Position numbers and translations under genes: made by a program. A stretch of 64,000 nucleotides of DNA from Ardenticatenaceae bacterium (GTDB taxonomy: Bacteria > Chloroflexota > Anaerolineae > Promineifilales > Promineifilaceae): assembly GCA_020634375.1 (NCBI GenBank), contig JACKBX010000006.1, forward strand, positions 124,001 through 188,000, read 5' to 3'. Position 1 is the stretch's first letter. Each line of letters starts with the position of its first letter. Shown here piece after piece: positions 48,610 to 56,007 of the stretch. The notes beneath the pieces were generated by a model that was not told the origin of the DNA, searched no databases, and saw nothing but the letters and a program-made list of their open reading frames with translations.

Positions 48610-50061
48610 TCAATCATCAGTAAACACAATACCGGGCACAATGCGCCCGCGAATATTCAGGTCCCCTTCAAGAGTTAAGTTGTTGGCACGGAGGAGTTTG
48701 CGGTATTCCTCAACGCGAAATGTGGAGGTGCGTAGGGCCTGGGCTTGTACTTGTTCGCCACGCGCCTGGGCTTCGTCAGCCAGTCGAAGTAGTCGTGCTT
48801 CACGTAAATCAAGGAAGGTATTGATGAAGGTTTGCTCGTCAATGGGGCCTTCAAACCCATTGTCGCCGACGATGCTGCCTAATTGGCTTTTAGTTTGTGG
48901 CAGGAGGGTGAAGAGGCCGCCCTGAATATTGGTGTCGTATAGGCAAGCCAGGCCGAGTGGACTGCCTAAATTGTGTAAGCGGGCCTGGGTAACAGCAGGT
49001 TGGTAAAAGCGCTGCTCGAAGACATCGTCTTGGGCATCTATCATAGCCTGCTCGCTGGCGGCGGTGATGAGGAGTTGTTTGAGGCGTGGGTCGCTGCGCA
49101 GACTGGCGTCGCGGGCGGCGATGCGGGCGGCGTATTCTTGTTGGATGGCGAAGCTGGTGGGGCTGTCGCTGCGCAGCAAGTAGGCATCTATGACGTGGCG
49201 CAAAGTTCCTGATTGCAGGGTGGCCTGGTGTTTGCCGTAGCTGATGATGCCTGCGTCTGTGTTTTGGTAGGCGGCGGGGTTGCCTTCAGGTTGTCCGCTT
49301 TCAAAAATGCTGGTGATGGCCCAAATGGTGCTGCGCCACAGGGCGGGGTTGAATTCCCATTGGGTTGTTTGTTCGCGGATGACGTTGATGTCGAGGAAGA
49401 GGACTTGCCCGAAACGTTGGCCTTGCGGGTCTTGCATTCGCCAGCGGCTGAGGTAACGGCCGTTCTCTTCTGGCGTGGTAAGGGTGACAGAGACATCTAC
49501 TTCTGCGCCGGGGGCGGCTGTGGCTAATGGTTGGCTGGTTTGTGTTGTCATCGGCTCGCCGCCGATGTGGACTAAGTGATACTGGTCGTGCCAGGTTGTC
49601 TCGCCGCTGTTTTGTACGCGCCAAGTTTTGACGAAAGTGGCCCCGCTGGTGAGGAGACTGCCGTCGGGGATGGTGATGTCGGTCAGGTAACGGCCGTCGC
49701 TCACGCCATCATCCACCGGATGCGTTTCTCCTGGCACTTGAATGCGGGCATACATCACCTCGCCAAACCAGTTGCCCTGTGCATTTTGTAATCGCCAATG
49801 AGAAATGTGAGTCCCCGGTGTTTCGGGAGCAGTGAGGATGAGCGTGAGATCGGCCGTTTGGCCGGGCTGGGTTGGCGGAATGGGGTGGCCTAATATTTCT
49901 GCCATTGCCTCGCCGCTAAAAAAAACGAGATGATACCCCTGCTCCCAGGCGGTATCACCATTGTTTTCAATACGCCACGCCTTGACAAAATTTGTTCCTG
50001 CCGCTAATTCTGTATCATCTGGGATCGTCAGGTCTGCCACAAACCGTGCGTTATCACTCAC
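48610..50061 (-). CDS. Two NBR1 FW domains fused to a GH46 chitosanase-like domain
   Basis: 483 residues, GTG start with AAGGAG upstream. FW domains at ~5-108 and ~120-228 (Thr-Asn-Phe-Val-Lys-Ala-Trp-Arg-Ile-Glu-Asn-Asn-Gly...). The chitosanase-like part (~235-460) shows Ile-Phe-Glu254-Ser-Gly (general acid), Asp269-Ala-Gly-Ile-Ile-Ser-Tyr-Gly-Lys-His-Gln-Ala-Thr, and Tyr-Asp376-Thr-Asn-Ile-Gln-Gly. This family hydrolyses beta-1,4 glucosamine polymers. No signal peptide is present, so export must be by another route or the target is reached after lysis. It lies 88 bases upstream of the larger FW protein on the same strand. Confidence 0.85.
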   Translation of the reverse strand: MSDNARFVADLTIPDDTELAAGTNFVKAWRIENNGDTAWEQGYHLVFFSGEAMAEILGHPIPPTQPGQTADLTLILTAPETPGTHISHWRLQNAQGNWFGEVMYARIQVPGETHPVDDGVSDGRYLTDITIPDGSLLTSGATFVKTWRVQNSGETTWHDQYHLVHIGGEPMTTQTSQPLATAAPGAEVDVSVTLTTPEENGRYLSRWRMQDPQGQRFGQVLFLDINVIREQTTQWEFNPALWRSTIWAITSIFESGQPEGNPAAYQNTDAGIISYGKHQATLQSGTLRHVIDAYLLRSDSPTSFAIQQEYAARIAARDASLRSDPRLKQLLITAASEQAMIDAQDDVFEQRFYQPAVTQARLHNLGSPLGLACLYDTNIQGGLFTLLPQTKSQLGSIVGDNGFEGPIDEQTFINTFLDLREARLLRLADEAQARGEQVQAQALRTSTFRVEEYRKLLRANNLTLEGDLNIRGRIVPGIVFTDD

Positions 50062-50190
50062 TGCATACTCCTTATGTGTTTTCTTTGCAATGCCCCCTGT
50101 TTCAAAGAGTAAAAGAGAATAAGGTAGATGTCAATCGGTAAGCCGATATATGGAAACGGCCGTACGCCAGCCGTGTACGGCCGTTAATTA

Positions 50191-50715
50191 TCAGGCTTCG
50201 CCGCGAGCTGGATAGTCGTTGGCGATGATAAAGTCGAGGCCGGAAAGCACTTCGGCAAACATGGGCCGGGCAAAGGGCATGGTTTGGATGAGGGCCGCGT
50301 AGAGGGTCATATCCGGGCGGATGAGAAAGAGGCCGGGTTCGCTAAATAGGGGTGGTTCCAAAATGCCAAGAGACGTCTTACCTCGGCTGGTGGAGATGAA
50401 AAGACCCCACTCGCGGGCTTTTTCAATGGTCAGCCCATAGCCAATGGTGAGGTTGTCCAATCCCCATTCACTTTGAGCGGCGGCGGCGCGTTCGGCGGTG
50501 TCGCTGCTGAGGGCAAGGGTGATCACACCGCGTTGGTTGAAGTCTGCTGCTTTGCGGTTGAGATCCATGAGATAGCGCTTGCACACAGGGCAGTGCAGGC
50601 CGCGATAAAAGGCGAGCATGGTGAAGTGCTGCGGCTGTTGAGCGCTGAGTGTCCAGGAACGGCCGTCAAGGGTAGAAACGGTCAGGTCAGGTACGGGTTG
50701 GCGGGGCTTTAGCAT
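50191..50715 (-). CDS. Peroxiredoxin-like (AhpC/TSA) protein
   Basis: 174 residues, thioredoxin fold. Active-site region Ala-Phe-Tyr-Arg-Gly-Leu-His-Cys-Pro-Val-Cys-Lys-Arg near residue 45. Peroxiredoxins usually have Pro-x-x-x-Thr-x-x-Cys; here the Cys-Pro-Val-Cys form resembles the AhpC/TSA subgroup with a thioredoxin-like CxxC. It may reduce peroxides or act as a thiol reductase. Start chosen at ATG 50715 with AGGAGG upstream. It follows the metallopeptidase gene after 70 bases containing a repeat. Confidence 0.87.
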   Translation of the reverse strand: MLKPRQPVPDLTVSTLDGRSWTLSAQQPQHFTMLAFYRGLHCPVCKRYLMDLNRKAADFNQRGVITLALSSDTAERAAAAQSEWGLDNLTIGYGLTIEKAREWGLFISTSRGKTSLGILEPPLFSEPGLFLIRPDMTLYAALIQTMPFARPMFAEVLSGLDFIIANDYPARGEA

Positions 50716-50756
50716 GGGGGTTTTCCTCCTAAAATAAACCACAAAGTGATGCGGAG

Positions 50757-50790
50757 AGTTGTCAAATCTCAGAGGTTTGACAACTCTAAA
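50757..50790. repeat. Diverged inverted repeat GTTGTCAAATCTC / AGGTTTGACAAC
   Basis: Same layout as 3056-3088 and 20191-20223 with several substitutions, between the peroxiredoxin and metallopeptidase genes. Confidence 0.75.
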
Positions 50791-51976
50791 CCTTTAATTG
50801 TGACGGCCGTATTTGTTCCACCAGCAAACGCCGGAAAATGGGCCACTTGTTGCCATCTGGCGCGGCCTGGACGATAAGATCGTAGCCGTAAGTATAAGTA
50901 AAGAGATAGGAGCGGAAGAGCGGATGGCTGATGAAGCTGAAGCTGTGCGCGGCACGCTGCGGCGTACTCAGGCCATAGGTTTGGATGTACTCAATCGTTT
51001 GCTCTTTGCTGAGTTGGCCGGTGTGGTAGAGGATAGCGGCGTTGCCGTTGACGTAGCGGGTCATGCGCTGGGCGCGGGCAAGACGCCGCAAGGTTTCGGC
51101 GGTGTCTATGGCTGTCAATCCGGCGGCGGGCAGCAGCACGTCCAGCGTCCATTGGTGATGGCTGTGATCAGGGAAGATGATTTCGACGGCCGTTGTGGCA
51201 ATCCCCTCGGCAATCACTGCTGATGGCGAGTGCAGCAGGGCGGCGGCCATCTCGCCGTAGCCCAGTTCATGCACAAATTTTTGCTCTTTGAGTAGATGCT
51301 CGGTGTGGTGGCCAGGGTAGCCTTCGTGGGCGAAGGTGCTGATCAGGCCCAGCGCAGAGATGGGGTTGTCGGTGTTGAATTCGATGTGGGAACGGCCGTC
51401 CCCCTTGAACCAGTTATAGGCACTCCAGGGTTGGCTGCTGGTCAGCGTAATATCCACGCCGTTGTCGGCGGGCAGGTCAAGGAGAGACAATGTGCGGCGG
51501 CGGGCTTCTTCGCGGGCCAGTTCCAGCATGGGCAGCACTTTTTCTTGGGGCAAATAGTACTGTTTGCGGTGTGTGTCCAACCGGTCGGGTAGGGGGGCGC
51601 TGCCGGGCAGCAGGGTGTCCAGTTCGTTGTGTGCGGCGCTGAATTCGGCTTCGTCCACCAGGCTGGGGCGGATGTCGTACAGTCGCTGGACTTCATCCAA
51701 ATAGGGCACGTCGTCGCCGCGCAGCAGGTGGAGGGTGCATTGGAGGGCGGTGAGGACGGCCGTTACATAGTCAGCCCGCGCCACATCCTCAGTGGGGATG
51801 TTGGCTTGCAGCCAGGCCAGGTCATCCAGTAGGGCGGTGGGTTCGCGTTTGGGTGTGGCGGAGACGGCCGTTTTGAGGTCGGCAGGGCCAGTGTAAGCGT
51901 CTATGTAGCCATCAATATGTTTGTCTATTTCAAGAGTGAGGGTGAGATAGGTACGGCTAAATTCATCAAGTTTCAT
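50786..51976 (-). CDS. DUF885-like putative metallopeptidase (HEGYPGHH)
   Basis: 396 residues. Metal-binding candidate Ala-His-Glu-Gly-Tyr-Pro-Gly-His-His-Thr-Glu at about 239-249, with Ile-Ala-Glu-Gly-Ile about 35 residues later. This is the motif pair of DUF885-type peptidases, though the protein is shorter than typical members (about 550-600). No signal peptide, so it is probably cytoplasmic. AAGGA lies six bases before the ATG, which is three bases after the stop of the TIR-like/EAD gene, indicating tight translational coupling. Four ACGGCCGT copies. The link with a conflict-system protein is the notable point. Confidence 0.8.
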   Translation of the reverse strand: MKLDEFSRTYLTLTLEIDKHIDGYIDAYTGPADLKTAVSATPKREPTALLDDLAWLQANIPTEDVARADYVTAVLTALQCTLHLLRGDDVPYLDEVQRLYDIRPSLVDEAEFSAAHNELDTLLPGSAPLPDRLDTHRKQYYLPQEKVLPMLELAREEARRRTLSLLDLPADNGVDITLTSSQPWSAYNWFKGDGRSHIEFNTDNPISALGLISTFAHEGYPGHHTEHLLKEQKFVHELGYGEMAAALLHSPSAVIAEGIATTAVEIIFPDHSHHQWTLDVLLPAAGLTAIDTAETLRRLARAQRMTRYVNGNAAILYHTGQLSKEQTIEYIQTYGLSTPQRAAHSFSFISHPLFRSYLFTYTYGYDLIVQAAPDGNKWPIFRRLLVEQIRPSQLKV

Positions 51977-51979
51977 TAG

Positions 51980-52762
51980 TTATCCTTCCAACTTCCAATC
52001 AATTTCTGGACGCAACTGTTTTGCCAGGGTGATTAAATCATTTAGGCGGTTGCGACGATTCATTTCGTCAACCAGTTGCAGTGCTTTCAAGCGAAACTCG
52101 TCACCAGGTAAATCTGAATAATCCAACCCTAGATCATAGGTAATCAGTTTCAGGTCGCTCTCGTTGAAGCGAGAGGTCAGCATTTGCCGCAGGCGGGTGA
52201 GTTGACTTCTGTCGGTTGGGCTGGCGGAAGGGAGTGGGGCGGCAACGGCCGTGCCCCCCGTCTTCTCTGCCCAGTACGTTTCCGTGCGCTTTTTCCAATC
52301 CGCAAACATGCCCACGAATTCAGGGTCTGCAATGATGTTGGCGTTAATGTTTGCCCATTTCACATACCAATCATAACCTTTTTCTAGCAGTCCCTCGCTT
52401 TTAACACCGTGCCCCACGACAACCAATAATGGATGCCCCAGTGTGTAAGCGACGGTGGCTTCAATTTGATTCCACACAGTTGGCAGAACGACTTCAGTCC
52501 ATTTCTTTTCTTGCTCGCTGCCTCGTTTTTCAGTGGCTTCTGGCGTGTACATGCGCTCATAGGCCAGGATAATGGTGCCGACGCATTCCTTCATCAATTC
52601 GGTGACGGCGACAAGGGGTTGTTGGCTAGAAAAATATGTGCGCCCCACCGTTTGCGGCATCATGCCATTTGTTTGCAAATACCGCTCAATGGCTTGCACA
52701 AAGGCTTCCTGATCCGCATTAGATGTGCGCCCAACGCTCAAAAATACTTTGGGGGTTTCCAT
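51980..52762 (-). CDS. TIR/nucleoside-deoxyribosyltransferase-like domain with C-terminal effector-associated domain
   Basis: 260 residues. N-terminal Rossmann-like domain (~1-135): Lys-Val-Phe-Leu-Ser-Val-Gly-Arg, Gly-Thr-Ile-Ile-Leu-Ala-Tyr-Glu-Arg, and Trp-Asn-Gln-Ile-Glu-Ala-Thr-Val-Ala-Tyr with the Glu expected at the TIR/deoxyribosyltransferase catalytic position. C-terminal helical domain (~185-258): Leu-Thr-Arg-Leu-Arg-Gln-Met-Leu...Asp-Leu-Gly-Leu-Asp-Tyr-Ser-Asp-Leu-Pro-Gly...Leu-Arg-Pro-Glu-Ile-Asp-Trp, the pattern of effector-associated domains in NTP-dependent bacterial conflict systems. Start at ATG 52762 with AAGGAG upstream. No NTPase partner with a matching domain is in the window. 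NAD-consuming or nucleotide-cleaving activity is inferred. Confidence 0.72.
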   Translation of the reverse strand: METPKVFLSVGRTSNADQEAFVQAIERYLQTNGMMPQTVGRTYFSSQQPLVAVTELMKECVGTIILAYERMYTPEATEKRGSEQEKKWTEVVLPTVWNQIEATVAYTLGHPLLVVVGHGVKSEGLLEKGYDWYVKWANINANIIADPEFVGMFADWKKRTETYWAEKTGGTAVAAPLPSASPTDRSQLTRLRQMLTSRFNESDLKLITYDLGLDYSDLPGDEFRLKALQLVDEMNRRNRLNDLITLAKQLRPEIDWKLEG

Positions 52763-52811
52763 CTGATTATTCTCCTTGCTCCCCACAAATTTTTTGTGCC
52801 GCTTTGTGAGA

Positions 52812-53729
52812 TTAGTCGTAACGGCCGTAATTCACAGCCTCTGACCACATCTCCCCCGCATTCAAGCTATCCAGCCGTTCCTGGCCCAGCTTTTGCAAAT
52901 AAGCTGCCCGGTTGGATACGCCATACACCCATTCCGCCAGCCACGCCTCCGTGTCCTCTACCGTCTTTGAGCGTTCGCTCCAATCCAGGTAAAAGGCATT
53001 ATCGCGGTCATAGTAGCCCTGCACATAGCTGGGATGTGCGCCGTACGGCTCATGCACCACCGCATTCACTACCAGCCCTGGAATCAGCGTGCGGTTCGGG
53101 TCGCGGCGGATGACTTCCTCATCCACCACTTCTTCCACCACCACCACCACCTTTTTCGCGGCGAAGGCGATTTCCTTTTGCATTCCCAGCAGCCCCCACA
53201 ACTGCGTGTTGCCCTGTGCATCGGCACGCTGTGCGTGCAAAAAGGCCACATCTGGCTTCAGCGGCGGCACAACAGCAATTTCGCCATCTCCATAGGGGCT
53301 TTGCACAAATTTGATGTTGGGATTGGCGGCAGGCATATCGCTGCCGGTGTAGCTGCGCAGCGGGAAAAAGGGCAGGTTGCTGGCTCCGGCGATGTACCGC
53401 CCGACCATGCCAAAGTGCGAGTATTCTTCGATTTCTAACGGCCGTGGCATACCCTTCTCCACAGCGCGGCGGATCGCATACAGGCTGCCCACCCCCGGAT
53501 TCCCCAGGTAGCTAAAAATCATCTTCCGCGCCACCCCAGCCGCCACCATCTGGTCATAAATCAAATCCGGCGTCATGCGGATCAGCGTCAAATCCTGCTT
53601 GCGCTGGCGAATCATCTCATGCCCTGCGGCAAAACCAATAAAGGCGGTAAACCCCTCAATCGCAACCGAGTCACCATCGTTCACGAACCGGCTTACCGCC
53701 TCCGACATTGTCAGAAGTTTATTGTTCAT
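52812..53729 (-). CDS. CoA-transferase alpha subunit (glutaconate/IpdA-like), orphan
   Basis: 305 residues. CoA-transferase family I alpha fold: Met-Ser-Glu-Ala-Val...Asp-Gly-Asp-Ser-Val-Ala-Ile-Glu-Gly-Phe, later Ala-Phe-Leu-His-Ala-Gln-Arg-Ala-Asp-Ala-Gln-Gly-Asn and Lys-Lys-Val-Val-Val-Val-Val-Glu-Glu-Val-Val. Alpha subunits normally pair with an adjacent beta subunit that carries the catalytic Glu; here the next genes are a four-helix-bundle protein upstream and the TIR-like gene downstream, so the partner is elsewhere or lost. The start is followed by a clear frame; upstream lies a word repeat. Confidence 0.9.
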   Translation of the reverse strand: MNNKLLTMSEAVSRFVNDGDSVAIEGFTAFIGFAAGHEMIRQRKQDLTLIRMTPDLIYDQMVAAGVARKMIFSYLGNPGVGSLYAIRRAVEKGMPRPLEIEEYSHFGMVGRYIAGASNLPFFPLRSYTGSDMPAANPNIKFVQSPYGDGEIAVVPPLKPDVAFLHAQRADAQGNTQLWGLLGMQKEIAFAAKKVVVVVEEVVDEEVIRRDPNRTLIPGLVVNAVVHEPYGAHPSYVQGYYDRDNAFYLDWSERSKTVEDTEAWLAEWVYGVSNRAAYLQKLGQERLDSLNAGEMWSEAVNYGRYD

Positions 53730-53730
53730 A

Positions 53731-53768
53731 GTTAGCTGTTAGCTATTAGCTTTTAGCCTTTAGCTTTG
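53731..53768. repeat. Word repeat 'ttagctgttagctattagc'
   Basis: GTTAGCTGTTAGCTATTAGC and TTTTAGCCTTTAGC in tandem; its right end encodes the last residues of the four-helix-bundle gene. Confidence 0.83.
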
Positions 53769-54105
53769 TAATGAAAGCGCGTAACATGCGCTGAATTTCG
53801 TCAATATTTGTGGATAGTTGATGATAAATTGAGGTTTGAAAGTAGTTTAGGTCATGAGCCAGAAGGAAGAAATAAGAAACTTCATTTGCAGACCCCAACG
53901 CAATTTCCAAAAATCGTGCAAACTCAGTTTCACTAATCCGGCCAGCCCCTTCGGCGATATTGGCAGGAATAGAGTACGCCGCCCGCCTGATTTGACTCGT
54001 CAAACCATATTGTTCTTGTTTGGGGAAGCCCTCGGTGTTTTTGTAAATGGCTAACGTCAACTCATGACCCTTCTGCCAAACCAAAAACTGCTTATAATCC
54101 CTCAT
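53746..54105 (-). CDS. Four-helix-bundle protein (23S rRNA intervening-sequence / bAvd type)
   Basis: 119 residues. Family signature Phe-Leu-Val-Trp-Gln-Lys-Gly-His-Glu-Leu near the start, then Gly-Leu-Thr-Ser-Gln-Ile-Arg-Arg-Ala-Ala-Tyr-Ser-Ile-Pro-Ala-Asn-Ile-Ala-Glu-Gly. Members are encoded in 23S rRNA intervening sequences or stand alone, and a related branch (bAvd) serves diversity-generating retroelements; no reverse transcriptase or template repeat is seen here. The gene is AT-richer than its neighbours and has no ACGGCCGT. Its function when free-standing is unknown. Repeats lie on both sides, so it may have entered at a repeat. Confidence 0.9.
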   Translation of the reverse strand: MRDYKQFLVWQKGHELTLAIYKNTEGFPKQEQYGLTSQIRRAAYSIPANIAEGAGRISETEFARFLEIALGSANEVSYFFLLAHDLNYFQTSIYHQLSTNIDEIQRMLRAFITKLKAKS

Positions 54106-54121
54106 GACACGCCTTTTTAAG

Positions 54122-54184
54122 AAAGCAATTAGCTGTTAGCAAGAATCGTGCTAACAGCTAATTGCTAAAAGCTAAACGCTAATC
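54122..54184. repeat. Inverted word repeat 'gcaattagctgttagc / gctaacagctaattgc'
   Basis: AGCAATTAGCTGTTAGCA faces TGCTAACAGCTAATTGCT exactly, followed by further GCTAAA words up to the stop of the P5C dehydrogenase gene. Confidence 0.9.
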
Positions 54185-55735
54185 CACCACCGTCTGGCTC
54201 TGCTCGTGCATATACTGCTGAATGTAGTAGAAACTGCCAGCCGCCTTGCCGGTGGAGCCGCTGCCCTTCCAGCCGCCAAAGGATTGGTAGCCCGGCCATG
54301 CGCCGGTGGTTGCGCCGCTGGCGCGGTTCACGTAGAGGACACCAGCCTGAATATTGTCCAGCCACCACTGCACTTCGTCGTCATCTTCGCTGAAGAACCC
54401 GGCCGTGAGGCCATATTCCACGTCATTGGCGCGGGCCATCGCATCATCCAAATCGGTGAAGGGGGCGATGGTGACGATAGGCAGGAACATCTCATGCTTC
54501 CAGAGGTAATGTTCTTCTGGCAGATCGTCTACAATGGTGGGGGCGACAAAGTAGCCATTGCCTTCCAGCAATTCCCCGCCGTGCACGATTTTGCCGCCTT
54601 CGCGTAGGTCGGCCACAAATTTCTTGTAATCTTCGTAAGCGCCCTTGTTGGCAACCGGCCCCATCCAATTGTCTTTGATGGTGGGGTCGCCAACGTTGAT
54701 TTGCCTGGTTACTTCCAGCAGTTTGCTCATGAAGGTGTCCTTCACATCAGCGTGGACGTAGACACGGGAGCAGGCGGAGCATTTCTGCCCTTGTAGGCCA
54801 AATGCGGAGCGCATCACGCCCATTGCGGCTTTGTCCAGGTCGGCTTTTTTGCTGATGATGGTCGGGTTTTTGCCGCCCATCTCGGCGATGACGGGGCGCG
54901 GGTATTTGGCGGTGGAGAAGGTGCGCAGGATGTGCATACCGACATCGTAGCTGCCGGTGAAGGTCACGCCATCTACGCTGGGGTGATCGAGTAGGGCTTG
55001 CCCAACGACACGGCCGCTTCCAGTCACAAAGTTAAACACGCCAGCGGGCACACCGGCATCACGGAAGCATTCGGTGAGGAACCAGGCGGTCAGCGGGGTG
55101 TCGGTGGCGGGCTTGAGGATGACGGTGTTCCCGGCGATCAGGGCGGCTCCGGCAGGGCCGCCAGCCAGTGCGCCGGGGAAGTTGAAGGGGGAGATGACTA
55201 CCCACACACCGTAGGGCTTGAGGACGCTGCGGTTGTGGTGTTTGTCGCTCTCGGTGAGCAGGGGAAAGTTGAAGTTGTTGTTTTTCTCGACGGCATCGCA
55301 GTTGTAGCGGATGAGGTCGGCCGTTTCTTCCACATCGCCCAGCGCTTCCAGGCGGTTTTTGCCGATTTCCAGGCTCATGTTGGCGCCCATGTCGAAGAGG
55401 CGGTCACTGATGAGGTCGGCGGCTTTGCGCATGATGGCGACGCGCTCTTGCCAGGGACGGCCGCTCCAGGCTGGAAAAGCAGCGCGAGCGGCGGCAACAG
55501 CATCATTGACGTCTTGCTCTGTACCGTATTGGAACGTCCCCATCATCCAATCCAGGTTGACGGGGCTGCGTTTTTCAAATGTTTTTTCGGCGAACCGTTC
55601 TTCGCCATTGATGAACAGGGGGTAGTTCTTGCCAAAATTGGCTTTGGCACGCTCTACGGCTTCGTCGTAAAGTTGGTGTAATTTGGGGTCTGGGCTTGCC
55701 AGCGTCGAGTAGGTTACTTTGAATCGTTCGGTCAT
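54179..55735 (-). CDS. L-glutamate gamma-semialdehyde (P5C) dehydrogenase
   Basis: 518 residues, matching the monofunctional RocA/PruA type. It oxidises glutamate semialdehyde, the second step of proline catabolism, with NAD. Motifs: Pro-Phe-Asn-Phe-Pro-Gly (cofactor approach), Gly-Ser-Gly (NAD loop), catalytic Glu in Glu-Met-Gly-Gly-Lys-Asn and catalytic Cys in Gly-Gln-Lys-Cys-Ser-Ala-Cys-Ser-Arg. Proline dehydrogenase is not adjacent. The gene has no ACGGCCGT in 1.56 kb. The last residues overlap a word repeat. Confidence 0.94.
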   Translation of the reverse strand: MTERFKVTYSTLASPDPKLHQLYDEAVERAKANFGKNYPLFINGEERFAEKTFEKRSPVNLDWMMGTFQYGTEQDVNDAVAAARAAFPAWSGRPWQERVAIMRKAADLISDRLFDMGANMSLEIGKNRLEALGDVEETADLIRYNCDAVEKNNNFNFPLLTESDKHHNRSVLKPYGVWVVISPFNFPGALAGGPAGAALIAGNTVILKPATDTPLTAWFLTECFRDAGVPAGVFNFVTGSGRVVGQALLDHPSVDGVTFTGSYDVGMHILRTFSTAKYPRPVIAEMGGKNPTIISKKADLDKAAMGVMRSAFGLQGQKCSACSRVYVHADVKDTFMSKLLEVTRQINVGDPTIKDNWMGPVANKGAYEDYKKFVADLREGGKIVHGGELLEGNGYFVAPTIVDDLPEEHYLWKHEMFLPIVTIAPFTDLDDAMARANDVEYGLTAGFFSEDDDEVQWWLDNIQAGVLYVNRASGATTGAWPGYQSFGGWKGSGSTGKAAGSFYYIQQYMHEQSQTVVD

Positions 55736-55781
55736 TATTGCCTCCTACGGGAAATATGTGAGTTTGTTACCGATAATGGGT

Positions 55782-55832
55782 TGCTGGCAGCTAGTTGCTG
55801 GTAGCTAGTTATTGGTAACTGGTTGTTGGTTA
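55782..55832. repeat. Word repeat 'gctggcagctagttgctggtagctagtt'
   Basis: Tandem GCAGCTAGTTGCTGG and GTAGCTAGTTATTGG words in the divergent gap between P5C dehydrogenase and the kinase; same family as 18993-19030. Confidence 0.8.
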
Positions 55833-55915
55833 CAGGCTTCGCCAGGGCATTGGTTGTGAAGGTGGGGGTCGTATTGACTTGAGAATGTGCAGCCTGATGG
55901 AAGCCTTACGCCGTT

Positions 55916-55921
55916 ATTATA
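55916..55921 (-). promoter_or_regulatory. Possible -10 element (TATAAT) for P5C dehydrogenase
   Basis: TATAAT on the minus strand, but no well-spaced -35 and a long leader of ~175 bases containing a word repeat; weak support. Confidence 0.35.
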
Positions 55922-55971
55922 CCCATCTTTGCTAATGTCGCAGCAATGTGTTTGCGTGTAAATTATGGCTC

Positions 55972-56001
55972 TTTACGGTGGAAACGGCCGTATTGTACAA
56001 T
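55972..56001 (+). promoter_or_regulatory. Promoter of the kinase gene, likely leaderless transcript
   Basis: TTTACG (55972-55977), 18 bases that contain an ACGGCCGT (55984-55991), TACAAT (55996-56001). The start codon at 56008 lies six bases past the -10, where transcription should begin, and there is no ribosome-binding site. Confidence 0.6.
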
Positions 56002-56007
56002 GCCCCT

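Noticed and set aside
53746..54105. Accessory protein of a diversity-generating retroelement
   Set aside because: The four-helix-bundle family includes bAvd, but no reverse transcriptase, template repeat or variable repeat is present nearby.
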